A DNA stretch of 64,000 nucleotides from Hysterangium stoloniferum (lineage: Eukaryota > Basidiomycota > Agaricomycetes > Hysterangiales > Hysterangiaceae), in contig WHVD01000079.1 in assembly GCA_015178975.1 (NCBI GenBank), positions 124,001 through 188,000 on the forward strand, read 5' to 3'. A model generated the notes under the pieces. The model was not told the DNA's origin and made no database searches. It saw nothing but the letters and a program-made list of their open reading frames with translations. The position numbers and the translations under genes are program-made. The first letter of the stretch is position 1, and each line of letters opens with the position of its first letter. This document shows, piece after piece, positions 1-14,797 of the stretch.

Positions 1-1242
1 CTTTTATTAGTAAACATTTGATATTATAATGATTACAGACAATCTCCATACCAGAAAAACCCTGGAATTCAATTTCCATAGATTTTATTGAACAACTCCC
101 ATCTTCTGAAGGCTTTACATCTATCCTTGTTGTTATAGACCAATTCTCAAAACAAGGAATTTTCTTATGCACTCATGATACAATCACATCCTTGCAATTA
201 GTGGAACTTTTTAACATTCACATATTTTCCAAACATGGTGTTCCATCCCATGTAACTTCTGATCAAGGTTCCAAGTTTATTTCCCATTTCTTCAAGGCCC
301 TTGGAAAAGCCCTCAATATGAAACTACACTTCACTTTGCGATATCATCCAGAAGGTGATGAACAAATGGAACATATCAACCAAAACCCTGGAACAACACC
401 TCTGCCAACAGGACAACTGGAAATCCCTTCTTCTGCTTGTGGAATTTGCTTACAATAACTCTCTGAACACAACTACCAGCATTTCTCCTTTCTTCACCAA
501 TAAAGGATATACATAATCCTAATCTTGCAGTACATCCCAAATGAGATTTGGCTTCCACTCATGCTCAAGAATTTATTATGGACCTTGATGAGTTACATTT
601 CTTCCACTCAGGAACATTATCAATGTTCCACAGATAAAAACAGAATCCCACCTCCTAATTTCAAGATTGGAGACCAGGTTTTTGCAAAAGCCCAGTTCTT
701 CCAAACCACTCAACCTTCCAAAAAACTCACCAAGAAATTCTTAGGTCCTTTCAAGATTATAGCCCAAGCTGGCTCACTTTCCTGGACTCTCCAACTTCCC
801 AATAGTATGCAAGCAGTCCACCCCATTTTCCACATTTCCATGTTAAAGCCTTGTATTTCTAACAATATCCTGTAATGTAATCAACCTCCACCTCCAGTCA
901 TCATTGGCAGAGAACCTGAATTTGAAGTTTCTGAGATTTTAGATTCTAAAATCGACAATTGCCAACATACTTGTAAACTGCTTTATTTATTCAAATGGGC
1001 AGGCTATGAAGGTACTGACAAAGAAACTTCATGGATATTGGCCACAGAACTTGGACACACTATGGAAATTGTAACTGACTTCCACACCACTTATCCTAGT
1101 AAACCCAGACCTTTATTGACACTCTGATTCTTCCATCTTCCCTGTCTGTTTTCCGACAATTCTGATCCCACACTCTTTCACACAAGATTTTCAAATCATG
1201 CCAAAAAAACAATTTTTGTGCAAGTTAAAAATAAAGATACAA

Positions 1243-2690
1243 TCAATGTAGTATTTCCAGTACTCCAAATCCTTCCTCCACTTCAACTCCCATCCCATTG
1301 GCAACTTCCACACTCTCCACCATTTCCTGCACCTCCCCATCTTCACTTTCCAGCCTCTCTCTCAACACCCACCTTTTCTCAACCATATCCACCAACAGAT
1401 CATTCAGCTCATCTTTTTCTTTATTCATGTACCTTTCAGAAACTGCAATAATACCAATGCTGACATTACCTTTTCCAGGAACTCATTTTGTTTCTGGAAG
1501 TTCCAAATCAATGCCTGGAATCCTTTCTCTTGGATGTTGTTATGGCACTCTAATGTTTCCCAAACCTTCATCAACTCCATCCCAATCATTACCATCACAT
1601 TGACGGTATCCCTGAGGAGTCCAATGCTGGTATCGTCATCTGTGCTCGGCACTGTAGTTTCTGTAGGCTTGGTCATTTCCAATGTCTCCATGATTGCCAT
1701 TTTTTCCACCTTCTCTGTTGTTTCCACCTTCTCTGTTGTTTCCACCTTCTCTGTTGTTTCCACCTTCTCTGTTGTTTCCACCTTCTCTGTTGTTTCCACC
1801 TTCTCTGTTGTTTCCACCTTCCCTGTTGTTTCCACCTTTTTGGTTGTTTCCACCTTTTTAGTTGTTTCCACCTTTTTGGTTGTTTCCACCTTTTTGGTTG
1901 TTTCCACCTTTTTGGTTGTTTCCACCTTTTTGGTTGTTTCCACCTTCTCTATTGTTTCCACCTTCTCAACCTTTTGAGTATTTTTGCCTTTTGGAGTTCA
2001 TTTGACAGCAAGAGTGCACAGAACTTTGTTCACCGTGCAAGGGAAACAGGTTCCACCCCATTTTACCTTCTGCCTCCAACAAGTAATGCCCCAGCTCATA
2101 CATCGCTGACATGGAATTTTGTGGGCAGTCTCCATTCATTCTGGAGCTCTGGTCTTTTGTTTCTGTTTCAGAAATTAGTCATATTCTGTAATTCTTACAA
2201 AATCACTTACCTTTGGACTCAAAGGCCCAGCCTCTTCCTCTTCATCCACTTCATTGGCTTTTCACTGTCATTTTCTGTTATCAGAGACATACAGAAAATA
2301 ATCCAGCTCACTCACCTTTCCATCCCACTTCTCTTTCAACCTCTGTTCTTCTGCCTCAACATCCTGCCATCTCTTTTCTGCCTCCTCCCACAACCTCCAA
2401 TCCACCACAACTTTCCAAAGCCATTCCTTCCTCTGCTCCTCCATCTTCTCCACCTCAATCCATTCTAACTCCCATTTTTCTCCCATTTTTCTGCCTCTTC
2501 TGCCTCCCTCAACTCCCACATTAACTCTTTCACCTCTTCCTCCTGTTGTCGCCTTACCTCCTCCATCCTCTGTCATTTTTGTTGAAGTTCTTCTACTTTG
2601 AACATTTCAGCAACCTCAGCAATTTCAGCTTCTGAACTTTCCAGAGTGGTGATAAACAAAGGATGACAAATGCACATGCAAGTTGTGGTT
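1243..2690 (-). other. Antisense coiled-coil coding region inside the gypsy element
   Basis: On the strand opposite to pol, between the chromodomain and the 3' LTR, several open frames encode highly charged Glu/Lys-rich peptides typical of coiled coils (2268-2576 and 1425-1961), the latter with hexapeptide repeats KVETTE then KVETTK. Plausible GT-AG intron boundaries are visible between blocks (a donor near 2211, an acceptor near 2164). This may be a passenger gene carried by the element or an additional element gene. I do not recognise the family. The region appears interrupted and is treated as a fossil. Confidence 0.45.
1711..1962. repeat. 18-bp minisatellite, 14 units
   Basis: Fourteen head-to-tail 18-bp units fill this stretch. 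The first six read TTCTCTGTTGTTTCCACC, one is a variant, then six mostly read TTTTTGGTTGTTTCCACC, and the last returns to a TTCTCT form. On the minus strand the two unit types encode KVETTE and KVETTK, so the array flips the sixth residue from Glu to Lys in blocks. The unit length keeps the frame open. Confidence 0.95.
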
Positions 2691-2845
2691 AAAGAAAAGA
2701 AAATCACCATTTGAATATTTGGATGTTTTTATACTCAGATCAGCAGCTGAAACTCTCCACTTCCAAACATGCATTATTTCATGACACACAATGCATAACT
2801 GACAGTTCAATGCTCGGTACCTAATCACCTCTATGGGACTTCAGC

Positions 2846-3410
2846 TGTTATAACCTGTTCCAGGATACTTCAACATCCAATATTATCCAAAACATCCAAC
2901 TTTCCACTCCAAGTCTCCAATCTGACTTCCCACCTCAATATCTGATCCCAACTTCCAACTACAGAACATTTATAGTTCCCATACTTCCAGATCTCATCCT
3001 CGTTCCACATTTGGTAACTTGTTGGTCAACAAGTATTCACTTGTTTGCTTGTTGTATTCCCATTTTGGAATACTACCAAATCTGTCTTATTGTGATCTTA
3101 GTTTGTAGTACAATAATGAGAGAACTTATATTAGTTTCTGCAAATTTGTACTTTACCTTAGATCTGATATTGACTTAGTTTCTTATTTCTTCCTTCTTTC
3201 TGTATGCTCGATATTCAGAACTCCTCATAACTCTGAATATCTGTAGTCTTCCAGCATAAATCCTGTCTTTGAAATTAAGGACACACCAAGTGTTTGTGTA
3301 GAGGCACAGCACATAAGCTGAAGCTGACATCCTGACCCTATTTGGAAGTTTCCAAGTTCCCAGTCACTTTCTGATAGTTCTGGAATAGGTTCCTGACACG
3401 GCACTTAACA
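2846..3410 (+). repeat. Probable 3' LTR of the gypsy element
   Basis: The segment begins TGTTATAACC and ends GCACTTAACA, giving the short inverted TGTTA/TAACA ends of a Ty3/gypsy LTR, and lies at the expected place downstream of pol. A TATA-like CATAAATCC lies near 3255. An alternative right end is another TAACA at 3677, which would make the LTR about 830 bp. No partner LTR is in the window to settle it. Confidence 0.5.
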
Positions 3411-4362
3411 CAAATATGGAACAAAGAAAGCTTGGGTCAGAACATACATACATATTTCAGAAACTGACTAGAGGTTCCCAAGAATGAAATATCCTTCAGA
3501 AATCCAGTAATGTCTGGGAATGGATCCTAACATAAACAGACAAATTGGGACAAGATCTCAGGTTCCAGAGATGTGTCCAATAATTTGCCATAGGTCAAAA
3601 GAGATCAAAGTTGTAATCAGGTTCAAAATTGGGTTCATAGTTGTAGCCAAGGTCAAGGTCAAGGTCAGGTTCTAACAGTATAGCATTTTGCTTGCACTGA
3701 CCTCCAGAACTCTATGGCCATACAAATTGTTCCTGGGCTATAGTGAATACTGCTAAATTCTTTGTGGGATGTAGTGAGTGTTATTTTCTTTTGACAATAT
3801 ACACATTGCTTTTATATCTTATAGAGGTGGTTGAAGAGCCCAAAGGTGGTTCTTGTTTAAACATCCTTAGTCTCACTACCAGAAGATGATTCTGCTGACC
3901 AGGCACATGGAGGACCTGGAGGATGATCCTCAGTCGGCATGATGAAATTAAGACAGAATATGCACAAGTGCTTGCTGATTTCATGTAGATGGTTTCAAAC
4001 AAAAGTCCCATTGGATGTTGATGTTACCCAAAAAAACCGCTTGGACAAGGTTTCCAGAAAAAGCTGTAACCCACAATCATAAGTTAAAGTCATTGTCTTC
4101 CCACTCCAAGGTTAGCTGAGGGGTGAGAGTTAGTAGAGTCTGGGGGCTCTGTCGAGCTTTGATGCAGGAACACGGCTAGAACACTTTCACATATCGACAG
4201 GTTACGACTCACGAGTGGCCATCCGAACCAATCCCATCATGGCTACGTTTGGAGTATCTCAGGGTATTTACCCAGTTGCTTTTCGCCATCATTCAGCGAA
4301 TAAGTTCGATAAAAGGACATTTGCAAGCTGCACCTGTGCCTCTGGCTGAGTGCAAGAAGAAA
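3411..4362. other. Spacer with a weak retroelement remnant
   Basis: No host gene is seen. Sequence to about 3677 has the same character as the LTR and may belong to it. On the minus strand near 3900 a short frame with HVPGQQN resembles the RNase H/linker junction of LTR or DIRS-type pol genes, followed by a PP.LGSS-like stretch. It is too short and degraded for a firm family call. The last 200 bp hold the presumed promoter of the cyclase gene. Confidence 0.35.
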
Positions 4363-6092
4363 ATGACATTCGACAATCTACCGAAATTTCATGAGTTGCC
4401 TAGCTTTGCGGGAATGCCAGGGTGTGCGTGGGAGGTGTGGGGGAGGGGTGATGAGCTTGGGACCGTCAATTTGTTGACTGACGAGGCTGTGGCTAGGGCT
4501 GCGAAAGAGGAGATCAAGTAAGTAATTCGCATTACTACAAATGGCACAGTATTTACATATATGCTGGTCTAGGTCTGGCAAAAGAATAACACTGAGTTGG
4601 TGAGCATGCTTTATTATGATTATGGGTTCAGGTTGACAATCCTTAACACTGGTTCAGGCCGATTAATTTTCCATCAAAAGTATGAATCCCTTATGCCAAG
4701 CTTTCGCTATCTTTTTGCTGAGAATCAAGATACGTAGCCCATGTTTGGACGTAGGCCGCCAGAACACACTATCCTTTCGAAGCCTACGAGGCCGATTGTA
4801 AACGACGATGAGTTGCACATTGTAAATTCCTTTCGATATTACATGTGCGATCCAAACATTCAATCTGAGCGTTAATATTTCAAGAATACGCAATCCGGCT
4901 CCCAGTGGGATGGTCTTCGACACTTTGGAATCTTTTCTGAAGGGGTTTTCTACCAAGGGTAACTTATTCTCTCTCGATGAATGTCAAATATTTATTGTGC
5001 TTTCAGTGTCAAACCAGAGGAGATTTCTAAGGGTGTAACGACCTTCGACAACCCCTCCGGCATCGACTATAAAGCCGCAAAGCTTGGTATTCACAGTATG
5101 TTTCTGTCGCTTCCAATCCACATAATTCCTAATTTAATATTTTTATTAGATTGGGCCCAGCACGGTAAATCCTTGATCAATTTTTGATTGATCATGTGAA
5201 CTTAGTATCATAAATGGAGGAATTTGTGGACGGGGAGTTCTCCTTGATTTGGTCAAGTACTTCACGGAGAACGGAACGAAGCCCTTACCATATGACCCTT
5301 GGTCCTCACATGCTATTTCTGTGGCAGATCTCCAAGCCTGCGCAGAGCAGGAAGGTGTCGAGTTTCGACAAGGTGATATATTAGTTTTAAGAATAGGATT
5401 CATGCAGGTCTGTGTCGTGGAAGTTTCCTTCAACGTTCACGTGCTTAATTACTCCCACGTCAGAAATTTTCCCGCGAGTCTCAGGATGCCAGAGATCAGC
5501 TGCAAAAGAAGCAAGAAAGTTTGTAAGTTTTCTGATCCACCTACTCGGATATTCGCATCGACGTATTACATACCCAACTATCTCAGTGCGGGAATCGAGC
5601 AAAGCCTCGAGATGAAGGAATTTTTGTGGTAAGTTTGCAATTTAGGCGACTGTTTCCAGACATTAGAATGCCTTTAGGAATAATCACTTCGCCGCTATTG
5701 CATCTGATATGCCAGCTCTTGAGCGGTGGCCGCCAGTCGAACCTGTCCATATGCATCAGGTATGGTTTCCGTATATAATCAATAAAAACTTCTTACGCAG
5801 ATCTTTTCAGACTATCCTTGGGTACGTAAAATCATAGAGCGGTCTTTGCCCGTCATTGGCTGATCTCACCTTTCCCTGACAGACTGTGGGGGATGCCTAT
5901 TGGTGCGAAAATATTGAAAATAAGAATAAGCCTTACATGTCTGATAGCTATTGAACAGGTGAATTTTTCGACCTAGAAGCTCTAGCCAAGACCGCCAACG
6001 AAACAGAAAGGTACACATTCTTTTTCTCCTCTTGGCCCCTCAACGTCATAGGCGGCGTTGCGTCTCCCCCTAATGCTGCTGCCATTTTCTAA
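4363..6092 (+). CDS. Cyclase-family metal-dependent hydrolase, copy 1
   Basis: Fourteen exons give a predicted 333-residue protein: 4363-4517, 4573-4599, 4658-4679, 4738-4821, 4885-4958, 5007-5095, 5150-5164, 5220-5407, 5464-5522, 5587-5628, 5678-5759, 5811-5821, 5883-5902 and 5959-6092. The fold is the cyclase/kynurenine-formamidase-like family (PF04199 type), which normally hydrolyses amides or cyclic substrates with a bound metal. Supporting blocks are GCAWEVWG near the start, SGSQWDGLRHFG at the position of the HxGTHxDxPxH metal motif, HFAAIASDMPA and LWGMPIGEFFDLE. The first histidines of the classical motif are replaced, which I recall for this fungal subgroup, so the substrate is open. 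The ATG lies directly before the conserved TFDNLP start shared with copy 2. Exons of 15 and 11 nt are supported because copy 2 has the same ones. Confidence 0.85.
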
Positions 6093-6622
6093 GTCATTTG
6101 AGTGGAAGGCGTAGCTGTGTATTTGTATCATGGAAAGTTTACACAATGAAGTGACAATTAAATGAGCCTGAACAAATGAATGAACCTTTAAGGTGATTCT
6201 CGCTTAATAAGGCAATCGTGGGCGTTATCTCTCATCCTTGCAATTCTGGATTGACATGGATTTCCATGATTCAAGACGTTTACACCCATTATCATGATAT
6301 ATGGTTGCTCTCAGCTATCCTAGCTATTCTTCTTTTTAGAAACACACCCTTTTGTAGCGATGTTATGTGTCAAGACAGAGTTATGGCTCACTCGTGTCTT
6401 GATTGGACGAAAAACTTGGAGCTAACCTTGCAGTGGGAAGACAACGACTTTAAATAGTTGCGGGTTAACTATGGCTTCTTATAATGCAGAAGTATCGCCG
6501 AGAAACGAGGAACTTGTCCCACACCTACGAACTTTATCCACTGGATCCACAGTCTACATTCTACTTGCCAACCTTCTCACCAACCACGTTGAATCTTGCC
6601 CCAAACGATAACTGCTGCAGCT

Positions 6623-8486
6623 ATGCCTTTCGACAATCTACCCAACTTTAATGAGCTTCCAAGCTTTTCTGGACTCCCTGGGTGTGCTTGGGAGGTGTGG
6701 GGGAAGGGAGACGAACTGGGTACTGTCAACCTGTTGACCGATGATGTAGTGGCCCGCGCTGCTAAGGAAGAAATCAAGTGACTATTTATTTATCTCTTCC
6801 CTGTTTCATTTTTTTCATTTTCGTTCAGGTCAGGAAAGACGGTCACATTGAGCTGGTAGATGCTGTCCTTGTCCTTCAATTTAACGATTGCTGATAATCT
6901 ACAGGCCTATTAACTTTCCGTCCAAGGCGAGAGGCGGTATCGAGGATTTCAGATTATTTTATTAATACATGTCTTTCTTCTTGCAGCCTATGTTTGGTCG
7001 CGAAGCGCCAAAGCACAGCATTCAAGCCCTTCCATATCTCCCAGCCCCAACTGTCAACGATGATACCTTGCACATGGTAAGTCAGTTAAAATAATAATGA
7101 CCCACCACTATTCTTATGCGCTTCTAGAACACACAATCAGGATCTCAGTGGGACGGTCTTCGCCATGTTGGTTTGCTCAATGCAGGCTGTTTCTACCAAG
7201 GGTAGTAACCTTCCTGTCTACATCTATTCCTCGAATTGACCATGCTTTTTTCCTAGTGTCCGCCCGGAAGAGATACTTAAAGGGCCTAATGTCGTCACCG
7301 AAGGAAATGTAGATCCGGCTACGACCAAGCTCGGTATCCACAGTACGTTCTTCAGACACAACCATGCACAATCGGACATGCAGTCCGTCCGCTGACATGC
7401 CTACCCAGACTGGGCACAACACGGTTAATATCCCTCACCTCTGGCACGAGTATAGCAGCACTACAACTGACGCGTACCACGTGCGCTTGCATTACAGGTA
7501 TCTGCGGCCGGGGCGTCCTCGTCGACCTCGTCAGGTACTTCACTGACGACGACACGAAGCCGCTTCCTTACGATCCGTTCACGACACACCCGATTAGCGT
7601 GGGCGATATCAAGGCCGCCGCAAAACAACAAGGCGTCGAGTTTCGCCAGGGCGATATTTTGCTGCTGAGGATGGGCTTTATGCAGGTGCGTGCGTGTGCG
7701 CATGCGCGTGGGTGCGGCACATGGAGTGTTCGCGTGTAGCCACAGTCAGTGACTGACCGGAGTTCGAATAATGCAGAAATTCATGGGTGGGTCTGACGCC
7801 GATCGTGCTGCCTTGGCGGGCGACACGCCAAAATAGTACGTACTGGATTGTGGGGGCGCATGGTATCCACGCGTTGCGTAGCATAGCTCATTGTGTAATG
7901 CAGCGCCGGCCTCAAGCAAGGTCTGGAGATGAAGGAATTCCTGTGGTAAGTCTTCTCTTTGCTTGTATCGCGTGGTCGTTGTTGTCGTTGTGATTGATAG
8001 CTTAATGTATATGTCTGTGTATGTAGGAACACGCATTTTGCGGCCGTCGCGTCTGATATGCCCGCTCTCGAGTGTTGGCCAGCTCCTTCTGAAGAGGGCT
8101 TCATACACGAAGTACGTCGCAAGTCTATCTTCTTCACTTTCAACCACCGCCCTAGAGTATCCTTCTCATATGACTCATTTCGCAGACTATAATCGCGTAA
8201 GTTGCCGCTCTTTATGGCCTGAAAAAGACACCTCTGATGCCTTATTACAAACCGAAGATTGTGGGGAATGCCAATCGGTAAAAAATTCTCGTTCTCCTTT
8301 CCCTTCCTTTCGTTGGCCTCGTGATTTATAGTCTAACATCTCACTTATACAGGCGAATTCTTTGACCTTGAGGGTGTTGCGAAGGTCGCAAAGGAGACGG
8401 GCCGATACACATTTTACTTTAGTTCGTGGCCGCTGTATGTCTTTGGTGGCGTTGCTTCTCCGCCAAATGCCGCTGCGACTTTCTGA
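6623..8486 (+). CDS. Cyclase-family metal-dependent hydrolase, copy 2
   Basis: Tandem paralogue of the preceding gene, same strand, about 530 bp downstream. Fourteen exons give 335 residues: 6623-6777, 6829-6855, 6905-6926, 6987-7076, 7128-7201, 7257-7342, 7409-7423, 7498-7685, 7777-7835, 7904-7945, 8027-8111, 8186-8196, 8258-8277 and 8353-8486. Every intron sits at the same place as in copy 1, and most exon lengths match exactly, including the 15-nt (WAQH) and 11-nt micro-exons. Intron 3 appears to use a GC donor (AAG followed by GCGAGA). The motif SGSQWDGLRHVG is retained. The protein diverges mainly in loops. The predicted role is the same metal-dependent hydrolase activity with unknown substrate. 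An upstream in-frame TTG exists but the ATG matches copy 1. Confidence 0.87.
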
Positions 8487-8760
8487 GTGTGTAGCGTTGG
8501 CAAAAAGATGGATGTAAAGAAAGCTACCTATGTATGTATGTATGTAAGCCCACTGAGAATTGAAAATAAGACCGTTTTCATAAAGTCGCCCTGTATGTTA
8601 TCAAAACTCTTATATCAATTTTGAATACTAGTGATGGTTTGTCTCGTTCAAAGGCGGCATAAGTCGATACGTTCACATAATACAAACATTGGATAACAAA
8701 AAAGACAAGCAAAGAGATATAAGTAAAAGAAGCATATCGTCCGTGCTCGAGACCTCACGA

Positions 8761-11429
<2,669 letters not shown>

Positions 11430-11703
11430 TTAGTTGAAAGTTAAATGGCACGGGGCACCGCACGATTAGAAGAAAAAGAAGTAGTGAAAGTGTTGTCGAG
11501 GTCGTCCGTATGTTTCAAGTCGGAGCTTGAAATAAATCTCAAGCGTCTTCCACACTAGATTTTGGCCCATCAACCCATACCCGAACAAATACCGTCAGTC
11601 CTGCTCGTGTGCGATCACAGCTTGTTTTTGTGAGTCGTAAACGAGTGATCTGATGACCGCGTGAAACGTCAAGTTAACTGGTTACTAACTGCGTTCTGTA
11701 TAG
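11430..11703. promoter_or_regulatory. Shared divergent promoter region
   Basis: This 274-bp gap separates the starts of the PRP4 kinase gene (minus) and the unrecognised plus-strand gene, so it must hold both promoters. I see no clear TATA box and no other gene. Confidence 0.4.
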
Positions 11704-14141
11704 ATGATGAGCGATGAATTTGAGCTTGGTAAATCTACAATAGGCTGCCTCCCCTTAATCTTTTAACAGCCTTCGACTTGAATCAGAATGTATTATAAGT
11801 GCGGAACATATTAAGCGAAGAGACGGAAGTACTATTTGGGTATTCTATCTTCTTTTTTGATATGTGGCGCAGCTTTCATCCTTATTGATTTGCATACAGG
11901 CTTACAATGTCGTTGTGAGGCTGCTACTCTTTATGTGGAGTTTCTTAGTCGACTCACTCCAATATTAGTGGAAAAAAACCAGCCCACGCATCTCGTGAGT
12001 ACAATGTCACGCCTCGGTGATTCACCAGTAACCGTCAAACATATGTTTTAAGATTGGAAGATGACAGCCACCCGTATTTTAAAAAACATAAAGAAATTGT
12101 GAAAGGATTCTGGCTTTCGACTGGCTGCTCTCCGTCCGAGTATATGGTCGGGACGGAAGTATGTCCACCCTCGCCATATAGAGTTATTCGTGAGCCGAAC
12201 CTTCGCAACACGTGTCTGGCTCCTTAGGGCTCAAGTTGCTTCTTTTTCCTTCTCCAGAAAAGGATCACAATGAAGATCCTCCGCAATCCAGTCCAAATAA
12301 AAATAAGCGCCACCGGTACAACCCCCTACCTCCGATTTGATACGTTATTAATATAAATGTACCTTAAGAACCTCACTGAACTCTATACCACCTTCAAAGC
12401 GAAAGCGACCTGTCAGTCAGAGTTATTTTCCGGATTCAGACTCAGATAAATCTGTAATGACGACACAACGGTACGGATTTTCGTAACAATAACAGACCCC
12501 CGCGCTATAACACCCGTCACAGCATCGATAAACCGGCGTCCCCCTCGTTTAGTGACATTGAAATCGTGGAAGGCCCTGCTCAGCCGCAGGGGGGACCCCA
12601 ACCGGCCATACCTCCCCACAGGGCCCGAAGATTAAACCCTTTGGTGAAGACCATACCAGACGGCATAAAGGTAATCCAACACTATCTGTTCAATGTGACC
12701 CTCGTTACTGTCCATATTTTTGAACGCTCCAGATACCTACACGACCAGGGCCAGCCAGGAGCCATGGCGTCTTAGGGCCGGAACAGAGGACTGTGTCTGT
12801 GTTCGATAAGAAGACTGCCAAGCTTGTCTCTGTGAAGCGGAAAGAGGCATCGGCTATACGGCCAGCCCCCCATATATCAGTCAGTGCTTCATATAACCTG
12901 TGTATCATTATCATTGACGCCTAAACTAGACCCGGTTTGATGTCATGAATATCAATAGTCGCCCTTCAACTTCCCAATTGAATGTTACAGCGCCCACCAA
13001 TCTGTTAGCATCGGCTGGACACGATGATTTACCTGACTACGAGGACGACATGGACGAAGTTACAATGACTGGGATAAGATGTGCTAACGAGACAGTCGAT
13101 TCGGAACCCAGACAGACAGCTCGCCCTAATGACAGTTCACCTATGCCGGTAGTGCTTCTTACACTTGTCTCTTTGCTCCCTAGTTCTGATGCAGAAAGCA
13201 ACTTTTCCGTTTCCAGACACAGCTCTCTTTGTATTCTGGTATCGTCGAGCGAGATCCAAACATGGATATCTCGGATTGGCCGCAACTAGGCATTGATGAC
13301 GACGACCTTTATGCACCGGTAATTTTCAATAACGCAGAGCTACAATAAATGTACTCACTTGGATTTTCAGCATGACTTCACACTTCCAACGAGCCACACG
13401 GACCCGTTACCACCAATTGTTGCGCCCTCAAATGACAGTCAATCCACAGTTCCCATACTTGATAGTGACATAATTATGCAAGACATACAGCATTTCTCAA
13501 TTATGGATGACCCTGATCTAGGAGGACCTGATAGGCATGCAGATCTCCCATATACTATTCATTAATTGCTGACATGTATGACATCAAGTGACAGACCTAG
13601 GTTTTCGCTCCTTCTCAATTCAAGCTGCTCCCTCCCTCTGGTTTTTTCAGACATCCGACAAGACACATTCGAAGACTTTGTTACAAAAACAAGGCCATCG
13701 ATGAGCGTCTGTGGCTTTTATGCTCACGTTGATATGGAGTCTTTTGTTTTAGATTTAAAGCGACAGGCAAGGGGGACATTCTCGAACACATATTATGCGA
13801 AGCTCCGGCTGGATGCCATGGCGACGCCGCAAAACAGAGAGGACTGGGATTTTGTGAAGAAGGACTTGGAAAAAAAGAAGTTGGTACGTGTATTTATCGA
13901 TTTTATTTCTTGGATTCGTGACAATCAGTTGGTATTTTTGCTATATTTATAGATTATGGTTGCATTTATACCAGATACATTGGATGCACTCATCGTTTTC
14001 TCTTCTGTGAACAAAGCTTTTGGAAGTTGCATTAATGCGCATAAACATTTGCTTGGTTGGAAAGACAGTGTGGTGGTAGCTAGAATCACGACAGCAACCG
14101 GTTCTATACCCTATGAGAAACATATCCGGGGTAATATCTAA
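11704..14141 (+). CDS. Unrecognised multi-exon protein, exon model incomplete
   Basis: A run of short coding blocks separated by GT-AG gaps supports one plus-strand gene. Blocks include 12030-12227 (RLEDDSHPYFKKHKEIVKGF), about 12270-12310 (acidic, Asn/Lys-rich), 12566-12672 (Pro-rich), about 12730-12880 (TVSVFDKKTAKLVSVKRKEA), 12945-13150, a block from 13218, 13371-13560, 13650-13880 (FYAHVDMESFVLDLKRQARG) and 13953-14141. The last block contains VAFIPDTLDALIVFSSVNKA and ends with the stop at 14141. Basic and acidic low-complexity stretches suggest a nuclear regulatory or chromatin protein, but this is inference; no family was recognised. The 5' end is unresolved, because the first ATGs at 11704 and 11707 do not join in frame to the next block by any intron I could read. 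A decayed gene is possible. Confidence 0.55.
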
Positions 14142-14797
14142 AATCTATCGGGGCTGATGTATTAAAATGGAATTTCCCTTGTAATTAATAAAATGCTTAT
14201 TGCCTTTCCCCTATGCAATCCCAGTGCTATTCTGAAGTCCAGGCACGCACATCAATTTTGGTCGGTCTAATTTCGGGAAAACATTGAATCCACTTAGCTT
14301 TTTAGGCAAAATATAAACAGTCCATATCTTCTATAATTTTCCCTGACAAAATATCCCATAAGACATGACCCAGCAAGCTAAATTTCGGGCAAGATCATAA
14401 TTTTTGAAAGGAAGGGAAGGCTTGCTTTAGAAGTACCTTATGAAGCATCGGTCAAGGGCTGTGTCGGACCTTCTTCTGGTTATAATACGACCATGCAATC
14501 CTTTTCGGGCATCTGATATGAAAATATTAAGTGGCTTTTAATATTAAACAGCCTGAGTGCTTGCAAGCCAACATCGTGCTAATTGTGCCGCAACCAGATT
14601 CTCGGTTTACTGCGCGGCATAGTTCTGTTGCGTGACCGACAACTTCGTGGGGCTGTTTAATCAAGAATAATGCTATAGACCCTAATACACATTCCCCATC
14701 TCCTCTCAACCTTAGTACCATCGATACCCCAGCTGAATCATTTCTCTGCGCAAGTCCCCCGTCATTCTCACATCGATAGCCTCCTTTCACTGTGTAC
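14142..14797. other. Spacer, nothing recognised
   Basis: About 650 bp between two plus-strand genes. It is AT-rich at first. No coding, RNA or repeat signal could be supported. It should contain the 3' end of the upstream gene and the promoter of the next. Confidence 0.4.

Larger units (their letters stand above)
1..3410 (+). mobile_element. Ty3/gypsy chromovirus, 3' part, broken
   Basis: The left edge cuts into an LTR retrotransposon. Visible parts in order are the C-terminal half of the integrase core (about 60-470, with the familiar GVPSHVTSDQGSKF block), the integrase tail, and a chromodomain (about 900-1090, with LFKWAGYEGT and a following ETSW). Integrase followed by a chromodomain places it in the chromovirus branch of Ty3/gypsy. 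After pol there is about 1.7 kb of non-pol sequence carrying antisense coiled-coil frames, then a probable 3' LTR. The element looks broken, with a handful of breaks in the visible part. Age cannot be measured because the 5' LTR lies outside the window. The right boundary depends on the LTR call. Confidence 0.85.

Noticed and set aside
1534-1977. Plus-strand frame with VSTFSV repeats over the minisatellite
   Set aside because: The 18-bp unit keeps several frames open. The minus-strand charged coiled-coil reading fits the neighbouring antisense blocks better.
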